DNA from: Candidatus Poseidonia sp.
Lineage (GTDB): Archaea; Thermoplasmatota; Poseidoniia; Poseidoniales; Poseidoniaceae
NCBI GenBank assembly: GCA_030828165.1
Contig: JAURDA010000008.1
Span: 1 to 51,149 of the forward strand
Reading direction: 5' to 3'
Length of the DNA: 51,149 nucleotides
In this document: in pieces, positions 36,004-44,539 of the stretch
Position numbering within the stretch: the stretch's first letter is position 1
Layout of the letters: each line of letters opens with the position of its first letter
Position numbers and translations under genes: made by a program
Notes under the pieces: generated by a model
Databases searched by the model: none
Seen by the model: the letters and a program-made list of their open reading frames with translations, nothing else
What the model was told of the DNA's origin: nothing

Positions 36004-37755
36004 ATGGCGGGATACAGCATTGAGGATGTTCCGCGTGTTGAATTGTCCGATGCCGAGCGCTCGTCGCTCGTAAGCCAGGATGAAGCCCAGGTTGCACTCA
36101 TGGCCGAAGCGGTCATTCAGGTGAATGAACGGGATGAGGTTCTTGGATCGCTGTCGAAATTGGAAGCGCACCGAGGGCCCGGTGCATTCCATCGTGCGTT
36201 CAGTTTGCTGTTGTTCAACTCAAAAGGCGAAATGTTGTTGCAACGTCGCTCGATGGACAAAGTCACGTTCCCCGGTGTTTGGGCCAATGCATGCTGCTCC
36301 CATCCGCTCCACGCAGAGGCCGAATTGGACGAGGAAAATGCCATGGGCGTGAAGCGGGCCGCCGTTCGAAAATTGGAACAAGAACTGGGAATTCCTCCCT
36401 CCCAAGTCTCCGAAGACGACATGACCTTCATGACCAAAATGCGGTATGCATCCCGGATGAATGCCGAATGGATTGAACGAGAAATCGATCACATCTTGGT
36501 CATGACGGCCGATGTTGAATTGAACCCCAATCCAAACGAGGTGGCGGAGGTGATGTGGGTTGACCACGAAGCACTGGAAGCCATGCTCATTGAAGAACGC
36601 CAACCCGAAAACGCCGTAGCCCCGTGGTTCCGTTCCATCGCAGCCCGCATCATGACCAAAGATTGGTGGCGTCATCACGCCGATTCCACCAAACTTGCCG
36701 AACTGGCCGATGACAAAATCCACGACATGGGCGACATCAGCCACATGCTCCCCGGCGCTGAAGGGGCTGATTTGCTCACCTCCATCATGGAGGTCAAGCC
36801 GCTCATTGAAGCGAGGATTGAATCAAGCTTACGGGCGTCGCGCCATGAACGGTTGGGCAACGCCATGATGCACCTCATCGAGGGCGGTGGTAAACGCATG
36901 CGGGCCACGCTACCTTGGCTCATTGCAAAGGCTGTTGGTGAAGCCCATTCAGGTCTTCTCGACATTGGAGCGGCCATTGAAACCGTTCATAATTTCACGC
37001 TGGTCCACGATGACATCATGGACGACGACGAAGTTCGGCGTGGAAGAAACGCCGTTCACGTGGAATACGGCATGCCCACGGCGATCAATGCGGGTGACGC
37101 CATGCTCGCGATTGCCTTTGAACGGCTCGTCCAGGCGGAGAATCTTGAGCCAACCGATGTCGCACCGCTGGTGAACCGCATCGCATGGATGGTCCGACGA
37201 GTGAGCGAAGGCCAGCAATTGGACATTGAATTTGAAGACCGGATTGGCGTATCCGAAGATGAATACTTGGAAATGATCGAAGGAAAAACCGCGGTCATGT
37301 TCTTGATTTGTGCTGAAATCGGAGCCCGTATTTCGGGCGCTGATGAGGAAACCGTCCAATTGATGGCCGATTGGGGGAAAGCCGTCGGTCTCTGCTTCCA
37401 ACTGATGGACGATATCATCGATGTTCTCTCGGATTCGGAAACCTTGGGCAAGCCTGCAGGCTCCGACATTGCTCAAGGAAAACGCACACTGATGGTCATT
37501 CACGCTCTTCGTCAGCCCGAAGGACCGGTCAAAGACCGGCTTCTGGCCGTCCTTGGAAAAGGCGAGGCGGTTGGACAAGAAGCCCTGAGCGACGGCCTGC
37601 AAGCCCTTCAGGAATTGGGTTCCGTCAAATACGCTCGGGAAATGGCGGAGGCCTTCCACACGCAAGCGCATGCATGTCTTGACCGAATCGACGACGGGCC
37701 TGCTTTGGTTGCCCTGCGGGAGTTGACCGACTTCCAACTCGCAAGACTTCACTGA
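36004..37755 (+). CDS. Fused type I IPP isomerase and geranylgeranyl/farnesyl diphosphate synthase
   Basis: A 583-residue protein with two complete enzymes. Residues about 1-225 are a Nudix-type (type I) isopentenyl-diphosphate isomerase: VWANACCSHPLH carries the catalytic cysteine (98 by alignment), and WIEREIDHILV holds the catalytic glutamate region. From about 250 to the end is a trans-prenyltransferase with first Asp-rich motif HDDIMDDDE (from residue 336) and second LMDDIIDV (from 469), plus GGKRMRATLPWL. It would make DMAPP and condense it with IPP for ether lipids. Most archaea use the unrelated type II isomerase. The product chain length is not determined. The 3' end overlaps the MOSC gene by 7 bases. 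Confidence 0.9.
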   Translation: MAGYSIEDVPRVELSDAERSSLVSQDEAQVALMAEAVIQVNERDEVLGSLSKLEAHRGPGAFHRAFSLLLFNSKGEMLLQRRSMDKVTFPGVWANACCSHPLHAEAELDEENAMGVKRAAVRKLEQELGIPPSQVSEDDMTFMTKMRYASRMNAEWIEREIDHILVMTADVELNPNPNEVAEVMWVDHEALEAMLIEERQPENAVAPWFRSIAARIMTKDWWRHHADSTKLAELADDKIHDMGDISHMLPGAEGADLLTSIMEVKPLIEARIESSLRASRHERLGNAMMHLIEGGGKRMRATLPWLIAKAVGEAHSGLLDIGAAIETVHNFTLVHDDIMDDDEVRRGRNAVHVEYGMPTAINAGDAMLAIAFERLVQAENLEPTDVAPLVNRIAWMVRRVSEGQQLDIEFEDRIGVSEDEYLEMIEGKTAVMFLICAEIGARISGADEETVQLMADWGKAVGLCFQLMDDIIDVLSDSETLGKPAGSDIAQGKRTLMVIHALRQPEGPVKDRLLAVLGKGEAVGQEALSDGLQALQELGSVKYAREMAEAFHTQAHACLDRIDDGPALVALRELTDFQLARLH

Positions 37756-38210
37756 AGGTGCACAGCGTCGTCCAAGCGAACGGTCCCTTCAACCAGAACC
37801 CGTGCGTACCACCGAGTTTGTCCGGGGATCTGCTTGTGACTTAACGCTCGAAACATGCCGTTTTCAAACGATGAAACAATGGTTTTGCAAGGCGGTGCGT
37901 CGCTGGTGAGTTCCAAAACAACGTCCCCGATGCGTAAACGCCGACCAACGTGCAAAGATTCCGGCGGGAGTCCGTCGATGAGGAGGTTCTCTCCGGTCGA
38001 GCCTGCCTCAATGGGATGGCCGTCGGCTTGAAGCTGTTCCATCACCGAAGTCAGAAGAAGGCAAACGGCTCGGTCCGGTCCGCCATGGTGGCGCGTGTCA
38101 CGTTGTTTATCACCGGCACAACCGTTCACCTGCACGACGAGATAATCAACAGGGTACTTGGGCACACCACCTTGCGGATTGACATGAAGGCCAACCGCCT
38201 TCGCCACCAT
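37749..38210 (-). CDS. MOSC-domain protein
   Basis: A 153-residue protein made of one MOSC domain, the sulfur-carrying fold found at the end of molybdenum-cofactor sulfurases and in YiiM/mARC-like proteins. The conserved cysteine is in SDAPPCKTI; HGGPDRAV and GSTGENLLIDG are family motifs. ATG 38210 (MVAKAVGLHVNPQGGVPK) was chosen because the extended frame (to 38420) runs through EF-2. It sits eleven bases after the EF-2 stop on the same strand. A link to the FdhD/FdhF molybdoenzyme elsewhere in the window is possible. Confidence 0.88.
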   Translation of the reverse strand: MVAKAVGLHVNPQGGVPKYPVDYLVVQVNGCAGDKQRDTRHHGGPDRAVCLLLTSVMEQLQADGHPIEAGSTGENLLIDGLPPESLHVGRRLRIGDVVLELTSDAPPCKTIVSSFENGMFRALSHKQIPGQTRWYARVLVEGTVRLDDAVHLQ

Positions 38211-38220
38211 GTTGGAGACC

Positions 38221-40428
38221 TCAATCGGCGTAGTAGGATTCGGGGTTGGGCTCAGGCTTGAGGCCCTTGCGCTGGCGGATTTCTCCGACAACCTTGTCGA
38301 AAAGTTGCGGTGGAAGAATCTCAAATCCAAGGTTTTCCGTGTTCCAAACGGCACGACCTTGAGAGGCTGCTCGAATGTCGTTGGAGAAACCAAAGGTCTC
38401 GGCGATCGGGATGACACCAACCACGGTGGTCACGTTGCCTTCAGAGGGCATGTCTTCGATGATGCCACGACGGGTCGTCACCTCACGCGTCACTTGACCG
38501 AGCCAGTCGTTGGGTACGGAAATGAAGGCCTTCTGCATGGGTTCAAGCAGGACGGTGCGAGCCCGCATCATGGCCCCTTTGATGCCGTTACGAACGGCGG
38601 GGATGGTCTGGGCAGGTCCGCGGTGAATGGCGTCTTCGTGCAACTTCGCATCGACAAGACGAACAAACATTCCTTGGACGGGCTCGTCGGCGATTGGGCC
38701 TTTGACACAGACTTCTTTGAACGCCTCGATGATGAGTTCACGGGTTTCGTGAAGGTTCTGGATACCCTTGGTATCGTTGACAAGAACATTGGTACCGTTG
38801 ATGGCGTAGATTTTCCTCATGACATCCTTGTCCATGCCGTATTCGCCAAACTTGTTTCCAACTTCCTTCGAGTCGCTGTTGCGAACAGGTCCGTCGCCGA
38901 GTTCGCCAGCCCGCAAGGCATCAACGACCTCGACCGGGAGGGCTTCGATCTCGAAGAAGAATCGGTTGTGGCGGTTTGGAGATTTCCCTTCGAAGGCGTT
39001 TCCACGGTTGGACCCTTGGATTCCTTCTCGATAGACCACAATGGGCGGGCTCACTTTGACCTTGATGTTCTGCTCTTCTTCAATACGGTAGACGGTGATT
39101 TCCAAGTGGAGTTCACCCATGCCTGCGAGCAGAGCCTCACCCGTTTCTTGGTTGGTGGTAACTTGCAGCGAAGCGTCGGCCTTGGCGAGAGAGCGAAGGG
39201 CGTCAATGAACTTGGGGAGGTCTTTCATGCTCTTGGGTTCAACAGCAACGGTAACAACCGGGTCGGAGTAGTGGCGAATCGCCTCAAACGGCGTGAAGTC
39301 CTTGTCCCTGGACAACGTCACACCGGCTGCGGCAGAACGAATACCGGTGACGGCAGCGATGTTTCCAGCAACCACCTTCGGGACGGTGATTCGGTCACCG
39401 CCGACCATCATGGCAACTTGCTGAACACGCTCGGATTTGGCGGCGCCAATGGCGTACACCGATTCACCTTGGTTGATGGCACCCGAGTACACTCGGCCGA
39501 CAGCGACCTCTCCAGCATGCGGGTCCATCCAAATCTTCGTGACCATCATGGCGAGTTCGGCATTGGGGTCGCAATTCATCATGGCTTGGCCAATTTCGGA
39601 ATCGAGGTCCCCGGTCCAAATGTTGGGAATGCGGTACTTTTGAGCCTCGGTGGGGCCGGGGAGCTTGGTCACGGCCATGTCGAGAAGGACTTCGTGAACG
39701 GGTGCTTTCTGAGCAAGCGTCTTTTGATCCTCGTTGTTGCAGTACTCGAAAATTTCCTTGAAGGAAATCCCCGATTTCGCCATGTAAGGGACCGTAATCC
39801 CCCAGTTGTGGTAGGCTGAACCGAAGGCCACCGTTCCGTCTTGGACGGACACTTGCCAATCTTTCTTTTTGTTCTCAGGAGCGAATTGCTTGATGAGTTT
39901 GTTGACCTTTTTGATGGTCTCGGTAAACCGGGCCATCATGTCTTCGGGAGTTACTTGCAACTCGTTGATGAGGCGGTCCACCTTGTTGATGAACAAAACG
40001 GGCTTCACCTTCTCCTTCAAGGCTTGGCGAACCACCGTCTCGGTTTGCGGCATGGGTCCTTCAACAGCGCAAGCAAGAATGAAACACCCGTCAACGGCAC
40101 GCATGGCACGGGTCACGTCACCGCCAAAGTCGACGTGACCTGGCGTATCGATGAGATTGATGAGGAAATCCGTGCCTTCGACGGCGTGGACCATCGAGGC
40201 CGATGCTGCGTTGATGGTGATTCCACGAGCGGATTCTTGCTCGTCAAAGTCAAGGACACGGGCGGCTCCTGCAAGTTCGTTGGACATCATGCCCGCACCG
40301 GCGATGAGGTTGTCCGAGAGGGTGGTCTTTCCGTGGTCAATGTGAGCGGCGATACACAAGTTCCTGATTTGAGGAAGGATGTGCATGACTTCTGTGGCCT
40401 TCTTGATGTTGTCTTCTTTACGTCCCAT
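38221..40428 (-). CDS. fusA: Translation elongation factor 2 (EF-2)
   Basis: A 735-residue translocase GTPase. The P loop is AHIDHGKTT; the other G motifs are DTPGHVDF and NKVD. The C-terminal segment LHEDAIHRGPAQTIP carries the diphthamide histidine. ATG 40428 follows GGTGGTATCC; a GTG nine bases upstream is less likely. It is the third gene of an S12-S7-EF-2 order. A 215-base spacer and a TATA-like TTAAG at about 40473 suggest a separate promoter. The MOSC gene follows after ten bases. Confidence 0.97.
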   Translation of the reverse strand: MGRKEDNIKKATEVMHILPQIRNLCIAAHIDHGKTTLSDNLIAGAGMMSNELAGAARVLDFDEQESARGITINAASASMVHAVEGTDFLINLIDTPGHVDFGGDVTRAMRAVDGCFILACAVEGPMPQTETVVRQALKEKVKPVLFINKVDRLINELQVTPEDMMARFTETIKKVNKLIKQFAPENKKKDWQVSVQDGTVAFGSAYHNWGITVPYMAKSGISFKEIFEYCNNEDQKTLAQKAPVHEVLLDMAVTKLPGPTEAQKYRIPNIWTGDLDSEIGQAMMNCDPNAELAMMVTKIWMDPHAGEVAVGRVYSGAINQGESVYAIGAAKSERVQQVAMMVGGDRITVPKVVAGNIAAVTGIRSAAAGVTLSRDKDFTPFEAIRHYSDPVVTVAVEPKSMKDLPKFIDALRSLAKADASLQVTTNQETGEALLAGMGELHLEITVYRIEEEQNIKVKVSPPIVVYREGIQGSNRGNAFEGKSPNRHNRFFFEIEALPVEVVDALRAGELGDGPVRNSDSKEVGNKFGEYGMDKDVMRKIYAINGTNVLVNDTKGIQNLHETRELIIEAFKEVCVKGPIADEPVQGMFVRLVDAKLHEDAIHRGPAQTIPAVRNGIKGAMMRARTVLLEPMQKAFISVPNDWLGQVTREVTTRRGIIEDMPSEGNVTTVVGVIPIAETFGFSNDIRAASQGRAVWNTENLGFEILPPQLFDKVVGEIRQRKGLKPEPNPESYYAD

Positions 40429-40643
40429 GGATACCACCGGTTCGGTTGTTTCTGCCCACCTGAACCGGGTTCTTAAGTGCCGCGTTGGAGAGGTGCGCGA
40501 GAGGCTCCGCTGGAGGCGAACTGGCCCCTCTCAGCCGTTCAGAAATGGTTCACGGCTCTGTGGAACACGCAGGCGCTAACCGCAAGCGCTACGTGCAACG
40601 AATTCGAGGCAAGCCTTTCGTCGAGAAAACGAGGCCTGATGCT
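40429..40643 (-). other. S7-EF-2 spacer with possible RNA hairpins and TATA-like element
   Basis: This is the longest gap in the window (215 bases). On the minus strand it contains AGCGCT/AGCGC around 40572-40590, AGCCGT/ACGGCT around 40532-40557 and GAGAGG/CCTCTC arms around 40488-40531. These could form three successive hairpins. CTTAAG near 40472-40477 could serve EF-2. I found no tRNA, snoRNA box pattern or convincing small gene. Confidence 0.35.
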
Positions 40644-41258
40644 TCATCGAGCCGAGGCTGCGATGCGCTCAAGTTCTTCCTTCTTGCTCACGGCGTAGGA
40701 CGTGACGTCACCCTCGCTGGCCTTCGTCAGTTCGTTGATGATGCAACTCTGCAAGGTGCGCTTGGACTTGTGCGTTCCTTGCTGAGCGCCTTTTGCTAGA
40801 TTGGCGAGAGCGACATCAAGGCGGCGAGAAGGCGAGGAGTCAACGGCCTTTGGCTGGGAGACGGCACCGAACTTGATCCGGGTAATCTCTTCCATCGGAG
40901 CAGCCGAACAGATGGCGTCGACAAAGACTTGGAGAGGGTTGTTTCCCGAGCGCTCAGCAATGTGGTCCAAAGCGCCTTCGAAAGCCTTCATAGCACCCAT
41001 TTTCTTACCGGTATAAGCACCGGTTCGCATGAGTTTGTTGATGTAGCGCTCAACCACAGAGAGCTTGGACTTTCCAAACCATGCATTGGCGTGTCGGCCA
41101 CCGGTATGGGGCACACCGACCGTTGTCAGGTTGATGTAGGGGGCAAGTCCGGGATCACGGCAGGTGACTTCGGAAGCATCCCACTTTCCGAAAACCTTGG
41201 TACCGATCCCAGCAATGGGCTTGACTTCAACAACAGTGGATTCTTCGTCGCTCATCAT
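40644..41258 (-). CDS. rps7: Small-subunit ribosomal protein S7
   Basis: A 204-residue archaeal S7, the head-domain assembly protein of the 30S subunit. KLMRTGAYTGKKMGAM and GNNPLQVFVDAICSAAP, then RRLDVALANLAKGA, are conserved S7 segments. GAGGTG lies just before two tandem ATGs (41258, 41255). The longer frame to 41450 only shadows S12 and was rejected. The S12 stop is seven bases upstream. The C-terminal KKEELERIAASAR end is archaeal in type. Confidence 0.96.
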   Translation of the reverse strand: MMSDEESTVVEVKPIAGIGTKVFGKWDASEVTCRDPGLAPYINLTTVGVPHTGGRHANAWFGKSKLSVVERYINKLMRTGAYTGKKMGAMKAFEGALDHIAERSGNNPLQVFVDAICSAAPMEEITRIKFGAVSQPKAVDSSPSRRLDVALANLAKGAQQGTHKSKRTLQSCIINELTKASEGDVTSYAVSKKEELERIAASAR

Positions 41259-41265
41259 GTACACC

Positions 41266-41697
41266 TCAGCGGACAGGTTTCTCCTTGCGGCCTCGGACCA
41301 TCTCGTCAAGCGAGACCCCGTTGACTTGAATGACTTTGTAGCGAACTCCGGGGATGTCACCGTATGACCGGCCCATGCGTCCACCGATACCTTCCACCAT
41401 GACTTCATCGTGCTCGTCGATGAAGTTAATGGCCCCGTCGCCGGGTGCAAAGGCGGTGAGTTTGTTGCCGTTTTTGATGAGGGAGATTTTCACGGCCTTT
41501 CGGATGCCGGAGTTGGGTTGTTTGGCCTCAATGCCGACTTTTTCCACAACGATACCCTTGGCTTGGGTAGACCCTGCGAGGGGGTCGTGCTTGGCTCGCG
41601 ACTTGAGCATGCGCTTCTTGTATCGACGGTCAGACCAACGAAACTTTTGTCGGTCCTTGGCCATCTTTGCACCTGCGAAGAGTCCTCTGCCCATCAT
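41266..41697 (-). CDS. rps12: Small-subunit ribosomal protein S12
   Basis: A 143-residue archaeal/eukaryotic-type S12 (S23e-like) of the decoding centre. [21 protein letters not shown] is represented by its conserved core [10 protein letters not shown], and [10 protein letters not shown] is also present. GAGGTGACC precedes ATG 41697. It opens the S12-S7-EF-2 operon behind a good TATA box. S12 is divergent from the UbiD-family gene. Confidence 0.96.
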   Translation of the reverse strand: MMGRGLFAGAKMAKDRQKFRWSDRRYKKRMLKSRAKHDPLAGSTQAKGIVVEKVGIEAKQPNSGIRKAVKISLIKNGNKLTAFAPGDGAINFIDEHDEVMVEGIGGRMGRSYGDIPGVRYKVIQVNGVSLDEMVRGRKEKPVR

Positions 41698-41735
41698 GGT
41701 CACCTCATTGAAGCAAGTTGCCGACTTACCGCCCC

Positions 41736-41744
41736 TATTTAATC
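41736..41744 (-). promoter_or_regulatory. Candidate TATA box for the S12-S7 operon
   Basis: GATTAAATA on the minus strand lies about 43 bases before ATG 41697. Transcription would start near 41715, leaving about 18 nt with the GAGGTGA ribosome-binding site. This is the best-formed TATA-like element in the window. Confidence 0.5.
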
Positions 41745-41852
41745 AAATCCCTCACGGCAAGCAGAACCAAGGCGGCGTCATTTGGTTTTGACCCCATCTC
41801 TTTGTTCAAATTTGAGGAACAACTTCAAGCAACGCCCCGACGTGGGGAAACC

Positions 41853-43124
41853 ATGGCCTTTCGCGACCATCTTGGCGCCGCTAAACACGAGAACGCTCCC
41901 GTGAGCCTCGTGCACGGCATGCTCAAGCACTCGAAGGCCAGCGACCACGCCATGACCGTGTTCAACACGATTGAGGAATGCCCCGGCCACCGCGCTGCGG
42001 TGAACATGTTGACACGGGACCGATTGTGCGCTGCCATCGGCATTGAACCCGAGGCTTACATCGACACCTTGGGCTGGGCCATGAAACACCCCGGCCAACC
42101 GCAGATCGTTGGCCCGGACAAGGCGCCTTGCTACGAAGTTCAACCCGAACAGGTTGATTTGCGAACCATCCCTATTCCCCATCATTGGCCACAAGACCGC
42201 GGGCGATATTCATCAGCGAGCATCATCATCGCCGAGGACAACGGCATACGGAACGTTTCCTTCCACCGGCAATTTCTCAGGGATGCAAATCACCTCGTGG
42301 TTCGACTCGTCCCTCGGCACCTGCGGACCATGGTGATGAACGCACGAGCGGAAGGGCGTGAAGTGAACGTCGCCATCGTGAATGCCCCTGACCCGGTTGT
42401 TTTGCTGGCGGCTGCGATGTCGTTCAACGAAAACATCGACGAATTGACCATCGCTGCTGCCCTGCATGAAAAGCTGTACGGCGCCCCTCTCCAACTTGTG
42501 AAATTGCCGAACGGTGTTCATGCACCCGCCGACGCTGAATACATGTGGTGGGGACGAATCACCCTTGAGGACGATGACGAAGGGCCGTACGTCGACATCA
42601 CCGGAACGGTTGACGATGTGCGTCAGGAACCGGTGATTGAAATCGACGGATTATCCCACAGGAAGGACCCCATCTTTCACGCCTTGATTCCAGGCGAGGC
42701 CGAGCACAAGACGCTGATGGGCCTCCCTCGCGCCCCGACCATCAAAGACGCCGTGAACAAGGTGGTGATGTGCACCGACGTGCACATGACCGAGGGCGGT
42801 TGTGGTTGGCTTGGTGCGGTTTTGAAAATCAAGAAAATCAATCCTGACGACGGCATGAAAGCCATCAAGGCAGCCTTCGACGGACACAAGAGCATGAAGA
42901 TGGTCACCGTCGTCGACGAAGACATCGACATCACGGACCCCGTACGCGTGGAATGGGCCCTGATGACCCGCTGGCAGCCCGACAAGGACACGCTGATTCT
43001 CAGCAACCAAAAGGGGAGTTCCTTGGACCCGTCAAGGTACGATGACGGCAACACCTCAAAAATAGGGTACGACGCCACCATTGACCACGGTGTGGACCCA
43101 TCGGGTTTCATGTCCGTTCAGTGA
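41853..43124 (+). CDS. UbiD-family decarboxylase
   Basis: A 423-residue UbiD-type enzyme, which uses prenylated FMN to decarboxylate unsaturated acids. DRGRYSSASIIIAEDNGIRNVSFHR and the later VRLVPRHL region match the cofactor-binding core; SHRKDPIFHALIPGEAEHKTLMG resembles the family active-site region. An archaeal member, anhydromevalonate phosphate decarboxylase, acts before IPK in a mevalonate variant, so with ipk in this window that is a reasonable guess. Menaquinone-related decarboxylation (the futalosine genes are here too) is the alternative. ATG 41853 follows GTGGGGAAACC; the frame extends upstream without family support. Confidence 0.87.
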   Translation: MAFRDHLGAAKHENAPVSLVHGMLKHSKASDHAMTVFNTIEECPGHRAAVNMLTRDRLCAAIGIEPEAYIDTLGWAMKHPGQPQIVGPDKAPCYEVQPEQVDLRTIPIPHHWPQDRGRYSSASIIIAEDNGIRNVSFHRQFLRDANHLVVRLVPRHLRTMVMNARAEGREVNVAIVNAPDPVVLLAAAMSFNENIDELTIAAALHEKLYGAPLQLVKLPNGVHAPADAEYMWWGRITLEDDDEGPYVDITGTVDDVRQEPVIEIDGLSHRKDPIFHALIPGEAEHKTLMGLPRAPTIKDAVNKVVMCTDVHMTEGGCGWLGAVLKIKKINPDDGMKAIKAAFDGHKSMKMVTVVDEDIDITDPVRVEWALMTRWQPDKDTLILSNQKGSSLDPSRYDDGNTSKIGYDATIDHGVDPSGFMSVQ

Positions 43125-43133
43125 GGCGATTCA

Positions 43134-44132
43134 ATGAGTGACAGCCAAGACCTTCTCCAGCATCCGCGAAGGAACCTTGGGAATCGTTACCGCTCGACGG
43201 CACAAAAATTTGCAAAACTGGCAAAAGACGACCCTTCCCGTTCGAAAGACAACCTTGCTTGGGCTGAACAAAATGCACGTCAGGCCCTTCTCCATGATTT
43301 TACAGACGAGCGAAATTGGCGCTGTCTTGCCGAATTAAAGGTACTTAACGGCGATGCCGAAGGTTTGCACACCGTTCTTGAAGATGTTTTCAGCGTCTTG
43401 GGCAGGGACCCTGAGCATGTTGAACAACTCAAGGGAATTGACTTCCTCGCTCACGGAAGAACCTTGCTCGAAGCCACGTTTGCGAACGATTCTCTGGACC
43501 CTGAGACATGGTGGAACCAGGTGTCGGACAACCAACCCCGGTCCACGCTTGACCAGTTCGCAGAGCGCTGTCGAAGGCTTGATTTCCGTGACCAAAGGGC
43601 CAACATCGTCTACGGACGACGTCTCGAGAGAATACGCTCTGCAGGCCACATTGAGATGTTCATCGATCTGGCGCGTCACTTGCTCGCCCACCGGCCGATG
43701 AACCACGAGTTGTGGCTCGAACTTGGACGCCTCCACGAACGCCGTGGCGAAGTGGACAATGCATGGTCGTGTTACGACCAGGTTCAACAATTGCGACCGC
43801 ACAGCGAGGAGCGAAGTCGCTTCCTCGAGCGCCTCAAAGGCGATATGGACGGTGAGGAAAAGAGAGCATGGTCTGGCCCAACCGTTGAACATCGGGAAGC
43901 GTTTTTGAAAGGCATGCAGGCCCTCACCGAACGGATCTCTTCGCCCGAGACCGTTCTTGCAGAGCCTCCAATGCCTGCGGAAGAAGTCAAGGGTCATCCG
44001 GACGAAATCCAACTGGCTGCCCTGCTTGACAAAGGAGATGTCCAGGCGGCGTTCTTCCTTGCAAGACGTTTGGTTGCCGGCGGAGAATCGTGGGCGGAAG
44101 CATGGCTTGAACGGATTCAATCCGAATGGTAG
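43134..44132 (+). CDS. TPR-like helical-repeat protein
   Basis: A 332-residue soluble, helix-rich protein. A segment at about 190-235 (HELWLELGRLHERRGEVDNAWSCYDQ, cited in part) is a classic tetratricopeptide repeat; other helices are weaker. No catalytic motif is seen. It follows the UbiD-family gene by nine bases and its stop overlaps the Nudix start. It likely serves as a protein-interaction scaffold; the partner is unknown. Confidence 0.75.
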   Translation: MSDSQDLLQHPRRNLGNRYRSTAQKFAKLAKDDPSRSKDNLAWAEQNARQALLHDFTDERNWRCLAELKVLNGDAEGLHTVLEDVFSVLGRDPEHVEQLKGIDFLAHGRTLLEATFANDSLDPETWWNQVSDNQPRSTLDQFAERCRRLDFRDQRANIVYGRRLERIRSAGHIEMFIDLARHLLAHRPMNHELWLELGRLHERRGEVDNAWSCYDQVQQLRPHSEERSRFLERLKGDMDGEEKRAWSGPTVEHREAFLKGMQALTERISSPETVLAEPPMPAEEVKGHPDEIQLAALLDKGDVQAAFFLARRLVAGGESWAEAWLERIQSEW

Positions 44133-44539
44133 GTGGAGTGGTGAGCGAAGACCACCCGCGCTTCGTGCTTGCATGGGTTACCGTTGAGGGCGAGCAAGCT
44201 ACGCCGATGGGAGAGGGTGGCCGAGTCCTCTTTGTTGATCATCCAGAACGTGGTTGGGAAATTCCCGGTGGTCATCTCGAGAATGGTGAGACGCCCGAAA
44301 CAGCCCTTTGGAGAGAACTTGAGGAAGAGACCGGATTGTCTGGAAAATTGGTCGCCTGGACCCGTGCATATTACCCCGAGGGATGGGTCGGCCATGTCCG
44401 GGTCCCTCCAACGTCCTCACTCGCTTGGTCCGTGGACGACAAGAAGGTTGCATCGGTACGATGGTGGTCAACCACGCCGCCGGTGATCGCTTGGACAGAA
44501 CAGGAATTCGAAGACCTCGCACGGCTTTTCTCATCATGA
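44126..44539 (+). CDS. Nudix hydrolase
   Basis: A 137-residue Nudix-fold protein hydrolysing nucleoside diphosphate derivatives. The Nudix box is GHLENGETPETALWRELEEETG, whose key residues are the Gly, REL and EE..G set in REL-x-EE-x-GL form. ATG 44126 overlaps the stop of the TPR gene by 7 bases; GTG 44141 after AGGTGGAG is an alternative start. The 3' end overlaps the convergent helical-repeat gene by six bases. The substrate cannot be predicted. Confidence 0.88.
   Translation: MVGGVVSEDHPRFVLAWVTVEGEQATPMGEGGRVLFVDHPERGWEIPGGHLENGETPETALWRELEEETGLSGKLVAWTRAYYPEGWVGHVRVPPTSSLAWSVDDKKVASVRWWSTTPPVIAWTEQEFEDLARLFSS

Noticed and set aside
38209-39819. A 536-residue open frame on the plus strand opposite EF-2
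   Set aside because: It is antisense to the strongly conserved EF-2 gene, has no recognisable domain, and long antisense frames are expected opposite high-bias conserved genes.
40485-40580. A tRNA-Ser-like start (GGAGAGGTGC) in the S7-EF-2 spacer
   Set aside because: There is no matching acceptor 3' strand and no standard T-loop, so it was kept only as a hairpin-rich spacer.
41259-41450. A 64-residue N-terminal extension of S7
   Set aside because: It is the shadow of S12 in another frame; GAGGTG immediately before ATG 41258/41255 fixes the start.
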